DNA of 64,000 nucleotides from Dendrophyllia cribrosa. Its lineage: Eukaryota > Cnidaria > Anthozoa > Scleractinia > Dendrophylliidae. The stretch is from NCBI GenBank assembly GCA_024195265.1, contig JAJLRJ010000007.1:31785948-31849947 (forward strand). The letters run 5' to 3'. Below, in pieces: positions 26,401 through 34,671 of this stretch (the first letter of the stretch is position 1; every line of letters starts with the position of its first letter). The notes beneath the pieces are model-generated. The model ran no database searches and was not told where the DNA came from. It was given only the letters and a program-made list of their open reading frames with translations. The position numbers and the translations under genes were made by a program.

Positions 26401-29400
26401 TGAAAAGTCGGAAATTTTAGAACACTAGATATAATAAAGTAGGTTGCTGAATTTAAATATTATTTTGTGATGTTTATAATATAATTCGCAGACGCTAGCG
26501 CTGCATTTAAAGGATAAACAAATCGCTAAGCCTTCCGGAAGCAGAAAATCACTGAATTCTGATATGCGTTTAACTCTTTTATTCAAGTGAAAACATTTTC
26601 ATTCAAGGAAATTAAATATTGTGTATTTGCGACAACACTTTGAAAAAACTATGAACCCAGGAAAAACTAATACATGGCAAAATCAAAGCAGTTATTAGGA
26701 AGTAGAAAAATTTCACTTCGATTCAGTCTTGAAATCACAGGGGGGTGGGGGTTCATGATGCGTCACGCAATATTTATTTTTAAAATGTTTCACCAATTTA
26801 TAGCACTCGTCACCACGCTTTTGAAAATTATAAAAACAAAATCTCCTGAATGCGATTACATGTATTTTTTTTTTCATTACCTGTAAATTTAGGGATTCCA
26901 AACATTTTTTGCAAATCCGGGCAAGAGAGGGGGGTCTCTCGGCTTGGAAATCCAGGGGGCACGGGGGGACGGCTAGCGGGTCAGGAAATCCTACGATAAT
27001 CTAAGTAATAACAGGCGCAGTAAGCTACATGCAGTCATAGACTGCCTATTTTTGTAGCTTACTGCCTTTAGAAGGCGTAAGCTACTATGTTGTCCGTCTG
27101 AGTGAGTGAGTGAGTGTAACAACAGAATCGGAGCCCACAACGAACTCTGTCGATTTCGATCCGATATTCCCCGATCTAAGCTCCTTTTTTTCTCAGAACC
27201 TCGTCGGTTGTTCAACGTTTGTCGAGGATAGCTTCGCAACCTCGTCGGTTGTTCAACGTTTGGCGAGGATAGCTTCGAATGTCCCCGAATGTTCACTCAG
27301 AGAAGACTATCAGATTTCTAACAAATATGGCCGCTCGTGAACTCCACGCTTCCATTTTGCAGACGTTCATTTTGCATAATCGGAATGAAAGCACGCCTTT
27401 TAAGACTTCGAAATGGAAAGAAAAAGTCGTTTAGAAGATTTTTATGCCTTTGTAGTGGTGGTTTGAGAGCTGAAAGCGATGAAATATGTCACAAGCGAGG
27501 ACATATCTTCTATACTCGAAGCGGCAGGCGTTTCTAAGAATTTTCAAGCATTCCTGGAAAACTACGGTAAAGAAAGTCACATTTTTTAATGTCCATTTAC
27601 TTTGTAGACTCTTTCTTTGTCTTATTATATTAGTAGGACTCAAATGACAAGAAAGGTCATAACAGCCATGTTGGTGTACCTAACATAAGAAGTTTTAAAA
27701 TTAAAATTCTAGTTTTTACTGGTACACCAATATGGCGTCTAAGACGTCAAGTTAAAACGCACTATCAGTCAAGTCAGAACGCCGTGTAAAAGCGATTAAA
27801 AATTACAGTGGAATCCCGATTATTCGAACCAAAACTTGTTTCCCTTATATTTGATTTCAGTCAATACCACCTTCGATTTTTCGAACTCCCGATTTTTCGA
27901 ATCAATTTCCGTTTCTCTTGGAGGTTTGAAAAATCGGGATTCCACTGTAACTGTGAACAGGCTAAATTGACCAATTACAGGGCGCGTACCAACTGTGAAG
28001 ATATATCATAAAAGCGACTATCAGGATCCATTAGACTTGTGGAAGGGTGGATTTCTGTTAGATCTGTTAGGAATACCTCGGATAACAAGGGCCCGAAACA
28101 ATAACCAAGTTTAACCAGTGGTGTTCAGTGGTTTGGGTGAGTGGGGTGGGGGTGCTTATTCTCGCGGGCTGATAAAAGCGCTCCGACAATCTGGTATGAA
28201 AGACTAGCTCGAAACGTCAGCTTTCTCAAATTTTTTTAAGGGTGGCTAATTTACCTTATCAATTAACTCAGTCGATAAAACCAAATTTTCATTGTCGAAA
28301 AGGGATTTCCTTCCATGACGTGGAAACGAGGTTGCAGTTGTTCCCGGATCTCTTTATGAAGCTGAAGGAGAGAGACCCTGGGAACGATCAAGCAGCACCA
28401 TAGCAACGACCGCGTTCATTTTCACGTCACGTGGTTCTTAATAATCATCAAAAGCAATCTGGTCAATCTGCATCACTGAATTACCTCCGCCAAACCTTCC
28501 GCTATCAATCATTTTTGCCCGCTAAAACTATTCATGAGATGAAATTCAAGGCCGTGGTTTCTTGAATACGGTCCGTCTGTTCAGTTCACGAACCGTACGG
28601 TCCGTACGGATCGACGAACCGTTTTGGGTACACACGGTTCAACGAAATACACGAAAATGTACGAAGTCCCCTTAATGAGATGCAATTCACGGACCGTGGT
28701 TTCTTGATTACGGTCCGTCTGTTAAGTTCACGAACCGTACGCTCCGTACGGATCGACGAACCGTTTGGGGTACACACCGTTCAAAGCAATACACGAAAAT
28801 ATACTAAGTCTCCTTAATGAGATGCAATTCACGGACCGTGGTTTCTTGAATACGGACCGTTTGTTCAGTTCACGAACCGTACGCTCCGTACGGATCGACG
28901 AACCGTTTTGGGTACACACCGTTCAACGCAATACACGAAAATATACTAAGTCCCCTTAATGAGATGCAATTCACGGACCGTGGTTTCTTGATTGCGGTCC
29001 GTCTGTTCAATTCACGAACCGTACGCTCCGTACGGATCGACGAACCGTTTGGGGTATACACCGTTCAACGCAATACACGAAAATATACTAAGTCCCCTTA
29101 ATGAGATGCAATTCACGGACCGTGGTTTCTTGATTGCGGTCCGTCTGTTCAGTTCACGAACCGTACGCTCCGTACGGATCGACGAACCGTTTGGGGTACA
29201 CACCGTTCAACGCAATACACGAAAATAAACTAAGTCCCCTTAATGAGATGCAATTCACGGACCGTGGTTTCTTGATTGCGGTCCGTCTGTTCAGTTCACG
29301 AACCGTACGCTCCGTACGGATCGACGAACCGTTTGGGGTACACACCGTTCAACGCAATACACGAAAATAAACTAAGTCCCCTTAATGAGATGCAATTCAC

Positions 29401-32400
29401 GGACCGTGGTTTCTTGATTACGGTCCGTCTGTTCAGTTCACGAACCGTACGCTCCGTACGGATCGACTCTTAACGTCACGGTCGGAAGGAATTCCACGGA
29501 CCGTAACTTAGCTTTCATGGAACGTGACTGTGCGTGTATATTGGACAACCCTCCAAAATCTAAGTAACACACTCTGGAAATCCTGGAAATTAATGTCTGG
29601 TTTATTTTTAACAGCCTGTTATCAGAGCCAGACCGATTTTTGCTATTATATGAGCAGGCAATCGATCAGGATGATTCAAATATATGCTTTGTTGATTTTC
29701 TGGCAAGGTTATAAGGAAAAGACAACACATAAGATTGCCTTTTTAACACTTTATACAGATTGAAGCTATCCATAATAAAAGCAATTTCAGTTGAATATTG
29801 TTACTAATAAATCACTTAGTAGAACAACAAATGAAACCAAATTTTAAAATGCCAGAAAAATTCTGGTTTCTGCTTTTACAGCTTAAGGTGACTCCCAATA
29901 GTTTTATAGATGCACATGTACACAGCAACAGCCTCTACCAAAAATGTCACCAATGATAATTAAGCATAAGTATGTTGGCATCCTTACTGGTAAATTTTGT
30001 GAACCAAAATTGTTAGACAAGAAAATTAGGCTTTATTTTGTAATGCATGATACAGTATTGTGAAAGAATCATGCAAGCGAAATACGCGAATTTCGTTCTT
30101 TCTTCTTCGTGGCATTTAAAGCGATATTTCATTGCAGTTTCGGGACCTCAAAATGTCACCAGCAGGAAACAAAATTTTGCAAGGCAATACAATGGCAGTT
30201 CATCAGCATTCATGCAAAATTCTCAAAGCATTTTGAGATGATCTACTGGTCATGTAACTTACACGAAAATTACCAAGCATATAGGTAAATAAAACAATAA
30301 AAAACTCGAGTTCAGCTACCGATGTAGCGACATTAAAGAACTTATCATTTTACAAACTTGCCTAACTACGAACTCAGTTCATTCTATGAAAAAATAGCCA
30401 AAACATCTTCGAGCAAATAGTCTTTTAAAAACAATAATTCCACAAAGGCTGATGATTTGTTGTTTTGGCCAAGTTTATGCTCGATTATGTCAAGTTTCAT
30501 CGCGACAATTCTCTCGTTTTGCAAAGCCAAATCAACAATCGTTTACAGCTTAATGTGGCAGATCGAAGGCGTCAGAGTTTTCTATTCATGAACATAAAGG
30601 TTTTCATCTTCAATGACACTGAAAAGTGTGAATCCCTTGATATTGTACATGTTGAACGCTCGCGAAACCAAACACGGCTTAATATGTTTATTCCCAGCCC
30701 AAAGACACTCCAAACTTTCTGTGATTTGTGAGCTAATTTAAAACTACAAAGAAAACTGAGAATTTGTAGATGTGCATAGTCTGTTTATAATACATGTACT
30801 TGTGACTTTCACTTGTGCCAGCGTGTTTTCAGGTTTCAAATTACCGTTTTGACATACAGTATGCAAATTTGGTACACTTTTACTACTTTTCCCAAGGGAC
30901 CGCCAGGGCTAATTTTTTTTTCTGCTAAAAACAACATCGTGTGTTTGTATATGTTGTGGTCCATTTTTTTACTTGGTTTGAAAATTTTCAAACCAGTTTG
31001 ATTTTTGTTTTCCTTTGTCTCAGAATATGATAATGAATCTGAGACAAAGGAAAATAAAAACTAAACTGGTTTGAAAATTTTTAAACCAAAGAAAAATTTG
31101 AACCACAACATATACGTACACAGTACATGGCATTTGAACTTTCCTCAAAAACACTTGGAGAACAGAACGAAAGTTCGCTTGAAAATTCGCAACAAATGTT
31201 CGGAGATAATTCCCATCCTGGAATTATCGCCGCGAAATTTTGTGCACAGTGCACTTTCGCATGGATTGAAAAAATAGGCGTCCCAAAAATTAGGCGAAAT
31301 ATCGCCAAAATTTTGGTTCAAGCAAAAAAGCCGGGAAATTTGTCGAAATATGTTTACATGATTTTTCACAATACTGTAGTTAGTTTAGGTGCTTTTGTTA
31401 AAACTCTGTCTCTAGGGAGCCACCAGAAGTCCCAGTCTGTAGGAATATGGTAGAGTGAGTCTGCAAGCTCACAATAACATATCCCTAATCCCAGCTTACA
31501 TTCTTACAGAACTTACATGCTTGTTACCTTAAGAAATTCATGCTGACACTGTAAATGTTCATGTAATTACCTGTTTATGCTTTCAACAGGATCAACTGTA
31601 GAAGTAAAGTTATGACAAGATTGTTATTATAAAAAATATATTGTTTGTTTAAAATTTTGAGAGCACAAAAGCAATATTTTGCTAATACCTCTATTCCAAT
31701 ATCAATAATTTATTGTAAACACAGCAAAAATGATAACCACTTTTGCAAAATGTGTAAGAAAAATAGTAGCCATTTGGCATGGGCTTCAAAAGTGGGCCAT
31801 TTGGTCCAGCTTTTAAACTCAGTGGATTTTGCTGCAAAAATGATGAATTAATTAGGATCCACAATTTACAGCCATAAGTTCACAATCCTAAAGTTATGAA
31901 CCACAATCCAGTCTACATTCACATTCCGCATTCAATATCCCAAAGTCCTGATTCCACCATTCACATTCACATTCTAGGTTATTAATTCCACATTCCACAG
32001 TCCATAACCTACAGCGGTCCAGTCCTGAATTCAATTTTTTTACTCTAATAGGCTTGCTGTTGTTTTTTCGTTGCAAAAATCTTCAAATTACCTCTACAAG
32101 CCTCGAGGACTGCTAAAGCAAAATGCTTATGAACATGAAAGATCAATGTGTTACTCTTTGCTATGGAAAGTGAAAACACATATTTCGACATAATCTTGAC
32201 GAATTTGGCCTCAAGTTGTATGCTGTACATACATGTATAGAAACAACATTCTTCTTAACAGGAAAATGTAGGGTAGACTAGTACAGTAAATTTGGCAAAA
32301 TATAGGAAAACTTATGTTATGTGCATGCGTAAGCAACATTTGTGCTCTAATAAGAAAAGCGGATATTTGTCCAAAGCAAATTAGATAATAATGAGAATTA

Positions 32401-34522
32401 TTTCTTACACTTAGTCCATACTCGTGTTAACCATGATTGTAGTTCTGGCCCCAGTTGTTCAAAAGGTAAATCACTATTCAATGGATAAGTATTAACAAAA
32501 TCCTTTATGTTATCCACCGGATAGTGATTTATCTGGTGGATGGCACTATCCACCTTTTGAACAACTGGGACCTGAATGTTTAAAAAGAAGGCTACCACAA
32601 GGAAACCAGCGATTCATCCTTTCTTATAAAATAATTAATATCCATTGTTACTAGTGATATAAGTGTAAAGTGGGTTGAGAATGCTGACGTGACACTTTCA
32701 TACATTATTTTACTTATGTGGATGTTTATATTCTGCCAGATATCCGATTTGACATACTGGCTGAACAAAAAACAACAATAGTTATAGATATCCGTTATGT
32801 TAACCTGACCAAGCAAAATACCAAAGTACTCATGCCAGTGCTAGTTGCCTGGGACTTAAAGTTTTTTTTGAAGAGAAATACCAGCAAAAGTCAGCCATCA
32901 TTAAAATGGTTCATGGTAGTGTTGGGAAGGCTTGGCAAACATAATTAAGACTGTTTCTAGACTACCCAGTAAGTAACCCAGAATTGATAAAAGCTAGTGA
33001 TCCAGGCAATAAACTGAAGAAAACAAAAACAGAATTTCATGCAAATTCTATTTTTGACTGTTACATTTCAGACAATTAAATTTTATTTTTTCTATGTAGT
33101 AGAGCTGCTTACCAGAAAGCTGATATAATATGCATACATAATATGCATACATAATTTCAACTTACCTTTACATTTTTTGTCTGGTGGATTTTGATCTGTT
33201 TCAATCTGTAATGTTTAAAAAAAGTGTTAAAAGTATTCTTGGTAAGTATCACAGGTTACATTCACTAGTATGAGTAAATAAAAATAGTTGTTAGTAGTGT
33301 GTGGGTATGAAGGCAGCTGTTTACCTCATTCTTGTTGGTTCTCTTAAGTGCTGGTTTTACAAATGACAAGTCATCTACATGTTTAAGAGATGTGTTTTGC
33401 TGTATCAAAAAAAATTCATAAGGTGGTAATTAATACATTTATACAAAACTTTCAAGTTGGTTACTGGTATTTCCATTTAAACACAACATTTGAGAAGACT
33501 ATCTCTGTGATAATGATCAATCAATGATACAACCGAGTTGAACAATGACCAGAAGAAACGCTCTCCCTTACAGAAAAACAGAACTTTAAATGTTCACAAT
33601 CATTTCGCAGTAAAAGTTTTTTTTCCCTTTTGGAGCTCACGATGTACAAAGTGAGACAAAATTATTTTATTATCAAGTCTGCAATTTCTTTCTGGTGGAA
33701 AATACATGTACATGTATGACTTATTGTTTAGTCTATAAGCTTACTTACACTTACTTTTTGGGATTGTTGTACATCTGTGGCTGACTGATTTTTATTGGAT
33801 TTCCCTTTAAAGATTGCCAAGTTCTGCAAAGCATTGAAATTTTTTTCATTGATCAGCTTCAATCCCCTGCATATTTTGCAGCTCACTCATTTAGAGCAGA
33901 GGTTTCTTTATTAATTGCTCTACACTTACGTGACATTGAGCAAGAGAAAACTCTCCAAGGAATTTAAAAAAACAAGCAGCATGTGAATGAGGTGGACCAA
34001 GGTGGCCCTGCATTCTAAAATCGCTCACAGTAATGTTTTATCAGGTTTAAAAAAGCCTCGAGTTTTAAACCTAATAAAACACGTGCTGCAAGGGTTTTGA
34101 ACGACTTCAAAAACATTCCACAAAAAGCGTGTCCGGAGATACGTTTGGCAAATCAACAGTTGTGTACGTTTACCTCTTTATGCTTTTTACCAAGCACGTG
34201 TGAGTCCCACAAAATGGCAGACTTTACAGGTATATTACACAGGACACAAAAGGGCTGCCCAGCGCTATTGTATCTGCGAAACGTTAAGATATAAACTTGA
34301 TAATAGCATATAACTTATACACAAGGCTAGACCAAACTGCAAATTCCAAGCTTGTTAAACTTAACAATCAAGTATTTTTCCAGACATTGAATTGATTACT
34401 TCCCTTATAACCTGATATGTAAATTCAAGTTATTTTAAAGGATATTTTGCTAATGGGGATGCTATTTTCTTCTTCGTTTCTCTTTGATTTTTCACCAGAC
34501 GTATGTCCTTTTTGGTCGCCAT
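12891..34522 (-). CDS. ZNF830: ZNF830 (CCDC16) orthologue, at least 11 exons
   Basis: Exons in order: 34522-34446, 34273-34174, 33823-33755, 33399-33325, 33205-33166, 23630-23554, 18639-18585, 18120-18057, 17630-17553, 15117-15041, 13059-12891 (TGA stop). Exons 1-2 hold the N-terminal motif SPLAKYN and a zinc finger ([20 protein letters not shown], then KKH). Exon 7 encodes DFFDMP, exon 8 [14 protein letters not shown], exon 9 VRKVEYKDP and [11 protein letters not shown], exon 10 [18 protein letters not shown], exon 11 a basic helix and the acidic end [12 protein letters not shown]. These follow the order of human ZNF830, a nuclear protein linked to spliceosomes and genome stability. All phases agree except between the exons at 33166 and 23630, which differ by one base. 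A small exon is probably missing in that 9.5-kb intron. Human ZNF830 is intronless, so the spliced form here is the ancestral type. Intron 1 is U12-type. The gene shares a short promoter with MOCOS. Confidence 0.92.
13216..14057. mobile_element. Element with about 190-bp terminal inverted repeats
   Basis: The arms run about 13216-13395 and 13880-14057. They begin GGCTCAAAATTTGCGAATCG and are nearly identical in inverse orientation, including ACGGCATTTCTGTTGCAGCG. The 480-bp middle has no significant ORF and is not itself palindromic. It lies in the last intron of ZNF830, about 160 bp upstream of the last exon. TSD not determined. Confidence 0.85.
14058..15040. other. ZNF830 intron sequence
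   Basis: I see no repeat or gene beyond intron sequence. Purine-rich and low-complexity bits occur near 14630. Confidence 0.4.
15324..15373 (+). repeat. tRNA-like fragment
   Basis: It contains a box-A-like GTGGCCTTGTGGTTAAGG followed by an anticodon-type hairpin (CATCTG...CAGATG). There is no convincing box B after it. Likely a tRNA-derived SINE head or decayed tRNA in a ZNF830 intron. Confidence 0.4.
15618..15645 (-). ncRNA. Hammerhead-ribozyme-like core from a Penelope-like end
   Basis: The minus strand reads CTGAAGA, then a four-pair helix GGCC/GGCT with loop GTGA, then GAAAC and GTTA. This is the CUGANGA...GAAA layout of the hammerhead catalytic core, with a GU-containing helix II. Surrounding sequence (15563-15740) resembles Penelope-like terminal DNA. 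Helices I and III were not verified. Confidence 0.45.
15745..16565. repeat. Dispersed repeat family R, copy 1
   Basis: This segment is homologous to 56228-58037. Shared phrases are CCTTTATACCTGGTAATCTA, GAAAAGCCTGGTGGCGG, GTAATTATTCAGGATTCTTA and a terminal hairpin (TTATCAGGTGTAAAAACTC paired with its complement around CGGCTTCGCCTCG). It lacks the two insertions carried by copy 2, so it preserves the empty sites. No ORF of note. Confidence 0.85.
17031..17166. mobile_element. Hairpin MITE, TATGTTGTGGTTCAA family, copy A
   Basis: Perfect long inverted arms begin ATATGTTGTGGTTCAATTTT and meet at a short loop near 17098. The whole unit would fold into one hairpin. It lies in a ZNF830 intron. Confidence 0.9.
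17451..17480. repeat. (TAA)n microsatellite
   Basis: About ten AAT/TAA units, upstream of a ZNF830 splice donor on the plus map. Confidence 0.85.
18211..18308. repeat. Foldback repeat
   Basis: GTGCATTGTTGAGTTATATA pairs with TATATAACTCAACAATGCAC. A longer relative of this hairpin is nested inside the element at 59670-60980. Confidence 0.85.
18955..19487. repeat. Minisatellite, 17-bp unit GACCACCTCTCCTAAGC
   Basis: About 30 variant copies of GACCACCTCTCCTAAGC. It is preceded by CAGTTGAACCGCC after TA, like the CAGTGGAACCCCG ends of the TA-flanked elements at 27806 and 40558. It may be an expanded internal repeat of such an element. The Penelope-like insertion interrupts the right side. Confidence 0.9.
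19563..19596 (-). ncRNA. Hammerhead-like motif, left arm
   Basis: On the minus strand: CCGACGA, helix GGGC/GCTC with TAGC loop, then GAAACGTC. This is the hammerhead order CUGANGA-helix II-GAAA, with C instead of the usual U at the second position. The mirror copy is at 21291-21325 on the plus strand. Confidence 0.45.
19692..20640 (-). pseudogene. Penelope-like RT C-terminus, linker and GIY-YIG endonuclease, 5'-truncated
   Basis: About 316 codons remain open, ending in TAA. The start ([13 protein letters not shown], then [11 protein letters not shown]) matches the region just after the Penelope-type reverse-transcriptase catalytic core. The middle has the conserved [17 protein letters not shown] linker segment. 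The C-terminus has Cys pairs ([11 protein letters not shown]) and a GIY-YIG nuclease start ([20 protein letters not shown]). The 5' part of the RT is missing. Open reading continues up to 20819 only because it crosses into the antisense of the other arm. Confidence 0.88.
20640..21195 (+). pseudogene. Penelope-like GIY-YIG endonuclease, second copy
   Basis: The plus-strand arm encodes the same last 184 residues as the minus-strand copy, from the [11 protein letters not shown] linker through the GIY-YIG domain to the TAA. It begins abruptly where the palindrome spacer ends, so it has no start of its own. Confidence 0.88.
21819..22000. mobile_element. Hairpin MITE, copy B
   Basis: TGTGTTGTGCTTTAAATTTT at the left pairs with AAATTTGAACCACAACATAT at the right through a shared GAAAATTTTC core. 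More diverged than copies C, D and E. Confidence 0.85.
22002..22167. mobile_element. Hairpin MITE, copy C
   Basis: Nearly perfect hairpin with arms from GTGTTGTGGTTCAAATTTTT to AAATTTAAACCACAACATAT. It abuts copy B on the left and the next transposon on the right, which inserted at its terminal ATAT. Confidence 0.9.
22168..23537. mobile_element. GAAGGGCC-end transposon with 4-bp TSD, copy 1
   Basis: Terminal inverted repeats of about 40 bp begin GAAGGGCCGAGAGCATGTCC. ATAT flanks both ends. The same family, inverted, occurs at 42429-43088; both share internal phrases such as AGCAGAGTTCTGG and GTATTTTCGTT-type sequence on one strand. This copy has about 700 extra bases (22635-23345) including a tRNA-like unit. 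It lies in the ZNF830 intron, ending 16 bp from the splice donor of the exon at 23554. Confidence 0.85.
23112..23190 (+). repeat. tRNA-like (SINE-type) unit inside the transposon
   Basis: Box A-like TGGACTAGTGG and box B-like GGTTCGAATCA are about 40 bp apart and followed by a run of about 20 T. The acceptor and anticodon stems do not pair cleanly, so this is a tRNA-derived insertion rather than a working tRNA. Confidence 0.5.
23789..24245. repeat. Satellite, 107-130 bp unit with palindromic ACGGTCCGT motifs
   Basis: About three units share GTGCATCTCATTATCACACT and TACTGTCC..ACGATTCGTACGAACCGTACG. The core is densely palindromic (CCGTACG, TTCGTACGAA). It resembles the palindromic core of the 142-bp satellite at 28.5 kb, although the rest differs. 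Confidence 0.85.
24247..24840. repeat. Satellite, 150-230 bp unit
   Basis: Repeated phrases are CATATATCTCGTTCTTTAAG, GGCGACAAAC, CCACTACACCAAATATCTAT, CGATACGCTTTCA and AACATTCACGCGAGAG. Three main units with partial internal duplications. It directly follows the previous satellite. Confidence 0.85.
25605..26230 (+). repeat. Duplicated promoter/exon-like segment, copy 1
   Basis: Matches 27045-27640. It begins with an inverted pair GTAGCTTACTGCC/GGCGTAAGCTAC, then a GTGA run, then twin repeats of AACCTCGTCGGTTGTT. Downstream a short frame is open at 26055 ([12 protein letters not shown], later [11 protein letters not shown]) and stops at a donor-like G then GTAAAG. This looks like a retained first exon of an unknown gene. 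Confidence 0.7.
27045..27640 (+). repeat. Duplicated promoter/exon-like segment, copy 2
   Basis: Same layout as the copy at 25605-26230. Its frame near 27478 reads [20 protein letters not shown], then [10 protein letters not shown], and ends at the same donor-like GTAAAG. ATGGCCGC at 27328 starts another conserved short frame ([10 protein letters not shown]). Both copies lie in a ZNF830 intron on the opposite strand. Confidence 0.7.
27806..27947. mobile_element. 142-bp MITE, pogo/Tigger-like ends, TA target
   Basis: CAGTGGAATCCCGATT at the left pairs with AATCGGGATTCCACTG at the right, and TA flanks each side. The inside repeats TTCGAA-type motifs. End sequence and TA target fit the Tc1/mariner-pogo superfamily. 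Confidence 0.85.
28201..28290 (+). repeat. Penelope-like terminal fragment
   Basis: Shares CTCGAAACGTCAGC, ACCTTATC and CAGTCGATAAAAC with the ends of the Penelope-like element at 19501-21443. The 5' part of the hammerhead motif is missing. Solo relic. Confidence 0.75.
28530..29467. repeat. 142-bp satellite, 6.6 copies
   Basis: Exact 142-bp spacing of CACGGACCGTGGTTTCTTGA and of GAACCGTACGCTCCGTACGG. Units are 90-98% alike by eye. Each holds several palindromes (ACGGACCGT, CCGTACGG, GATC). Because 142 is not a multiple of 3, the many short ORFs on both strands here are artefacts of the repeat. Confidence 0.95.
29470..30945. other. ZNF830 intron sequence
   Basis: No recognised repeat or gene. 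An 88-codon open frame at 30465-30731 has no family resemblance. The missing ZNF830 exon could lie anywhere in 23640-33160 but I could not identify it. Confidence 0.4.
30949..31113. mobile_element. Hairpin MITE, copy D
   Basis: Arms ATATGTTGTGGTCCATTTTT to AAATTTGAACCACAACATAT, with an inner TTTTCCTTTGTCTCAG / CTGAGACAAAGGAAAA stem. Near-perfect hairpin. Confidence 0.9.
31870..32000. repeat. Low-complexity CATTC-rich tract
   Basis: Degenerate repeats of CACATTC, ATTCCACA and similar words. Confidence 0.6.
32450..32570. repeat. Foldback MITE, CCAGTTGTTCAAAAGGT ends
   Basis: CCAGTTGTTCAAAAGGT pairs with ACCTTTTGAACAACTGG. An inner stem pairs ATCACTAT-type sequence around TTATCCACCGGATAG. Confidence 0.85.
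34274..34445 (-). other. ZNF830: U12-type (AT-AG) intron 1 of ZNF830
   Basis: On the minus strand the intron begins ATATCCTTT, a nine-of-nine match to the U12-type 5' splice site of the AT-starting class. A branch-point-like ATCTTAAC lies about 10 nt before the 3' splice site TTTCGCAG. Splicing at AG joins AA to A, giving the Lys of the conserved SPLAKYN motif; splicing at a later AC would break the frame. So it appears to be an AT-AG intron. Confidence 0.85.
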
Positions 34523-34671
34523 TTTGAAATTATGGGTAGGTACGTGTGTATTTCCATACACCACGTACCTACCTGATTATGTTTATAACCGCTGTACGTA
34601 AGCATCGTCTACTCACCGGGAGTTTCTTACGTAAAAAAAAGAACACACCCTCCTCAGTGGCACCGACAGTC
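34523..34671. promoter_or_regulatory. Bidirectional promoter between ZNF830 and MOCOS
   Basis: Only 149 bp separate the two start codons, so this contains both 5' UTRs and very likely a shared promoter. A palindrome at 34534-34574 pairs GGTAGGTACGTG with CACGTACCTACC around a short loop and includes CACGT. No TATA box is evident for either gene. Confidence 0.7.

Noticed and set aside
28530..29467. Regular repeats resembling a CRISPR array
   Set aside because: The 142-bp units are wholly repeated without unique spacers, and the window is eukaryotic.
28586..29473. Many 60-80 residue frames on both strands
   Set aside because: They are identical shadows of the 142-bp satellite, and 142 is not divisible by three, so no continuous protein is possible.
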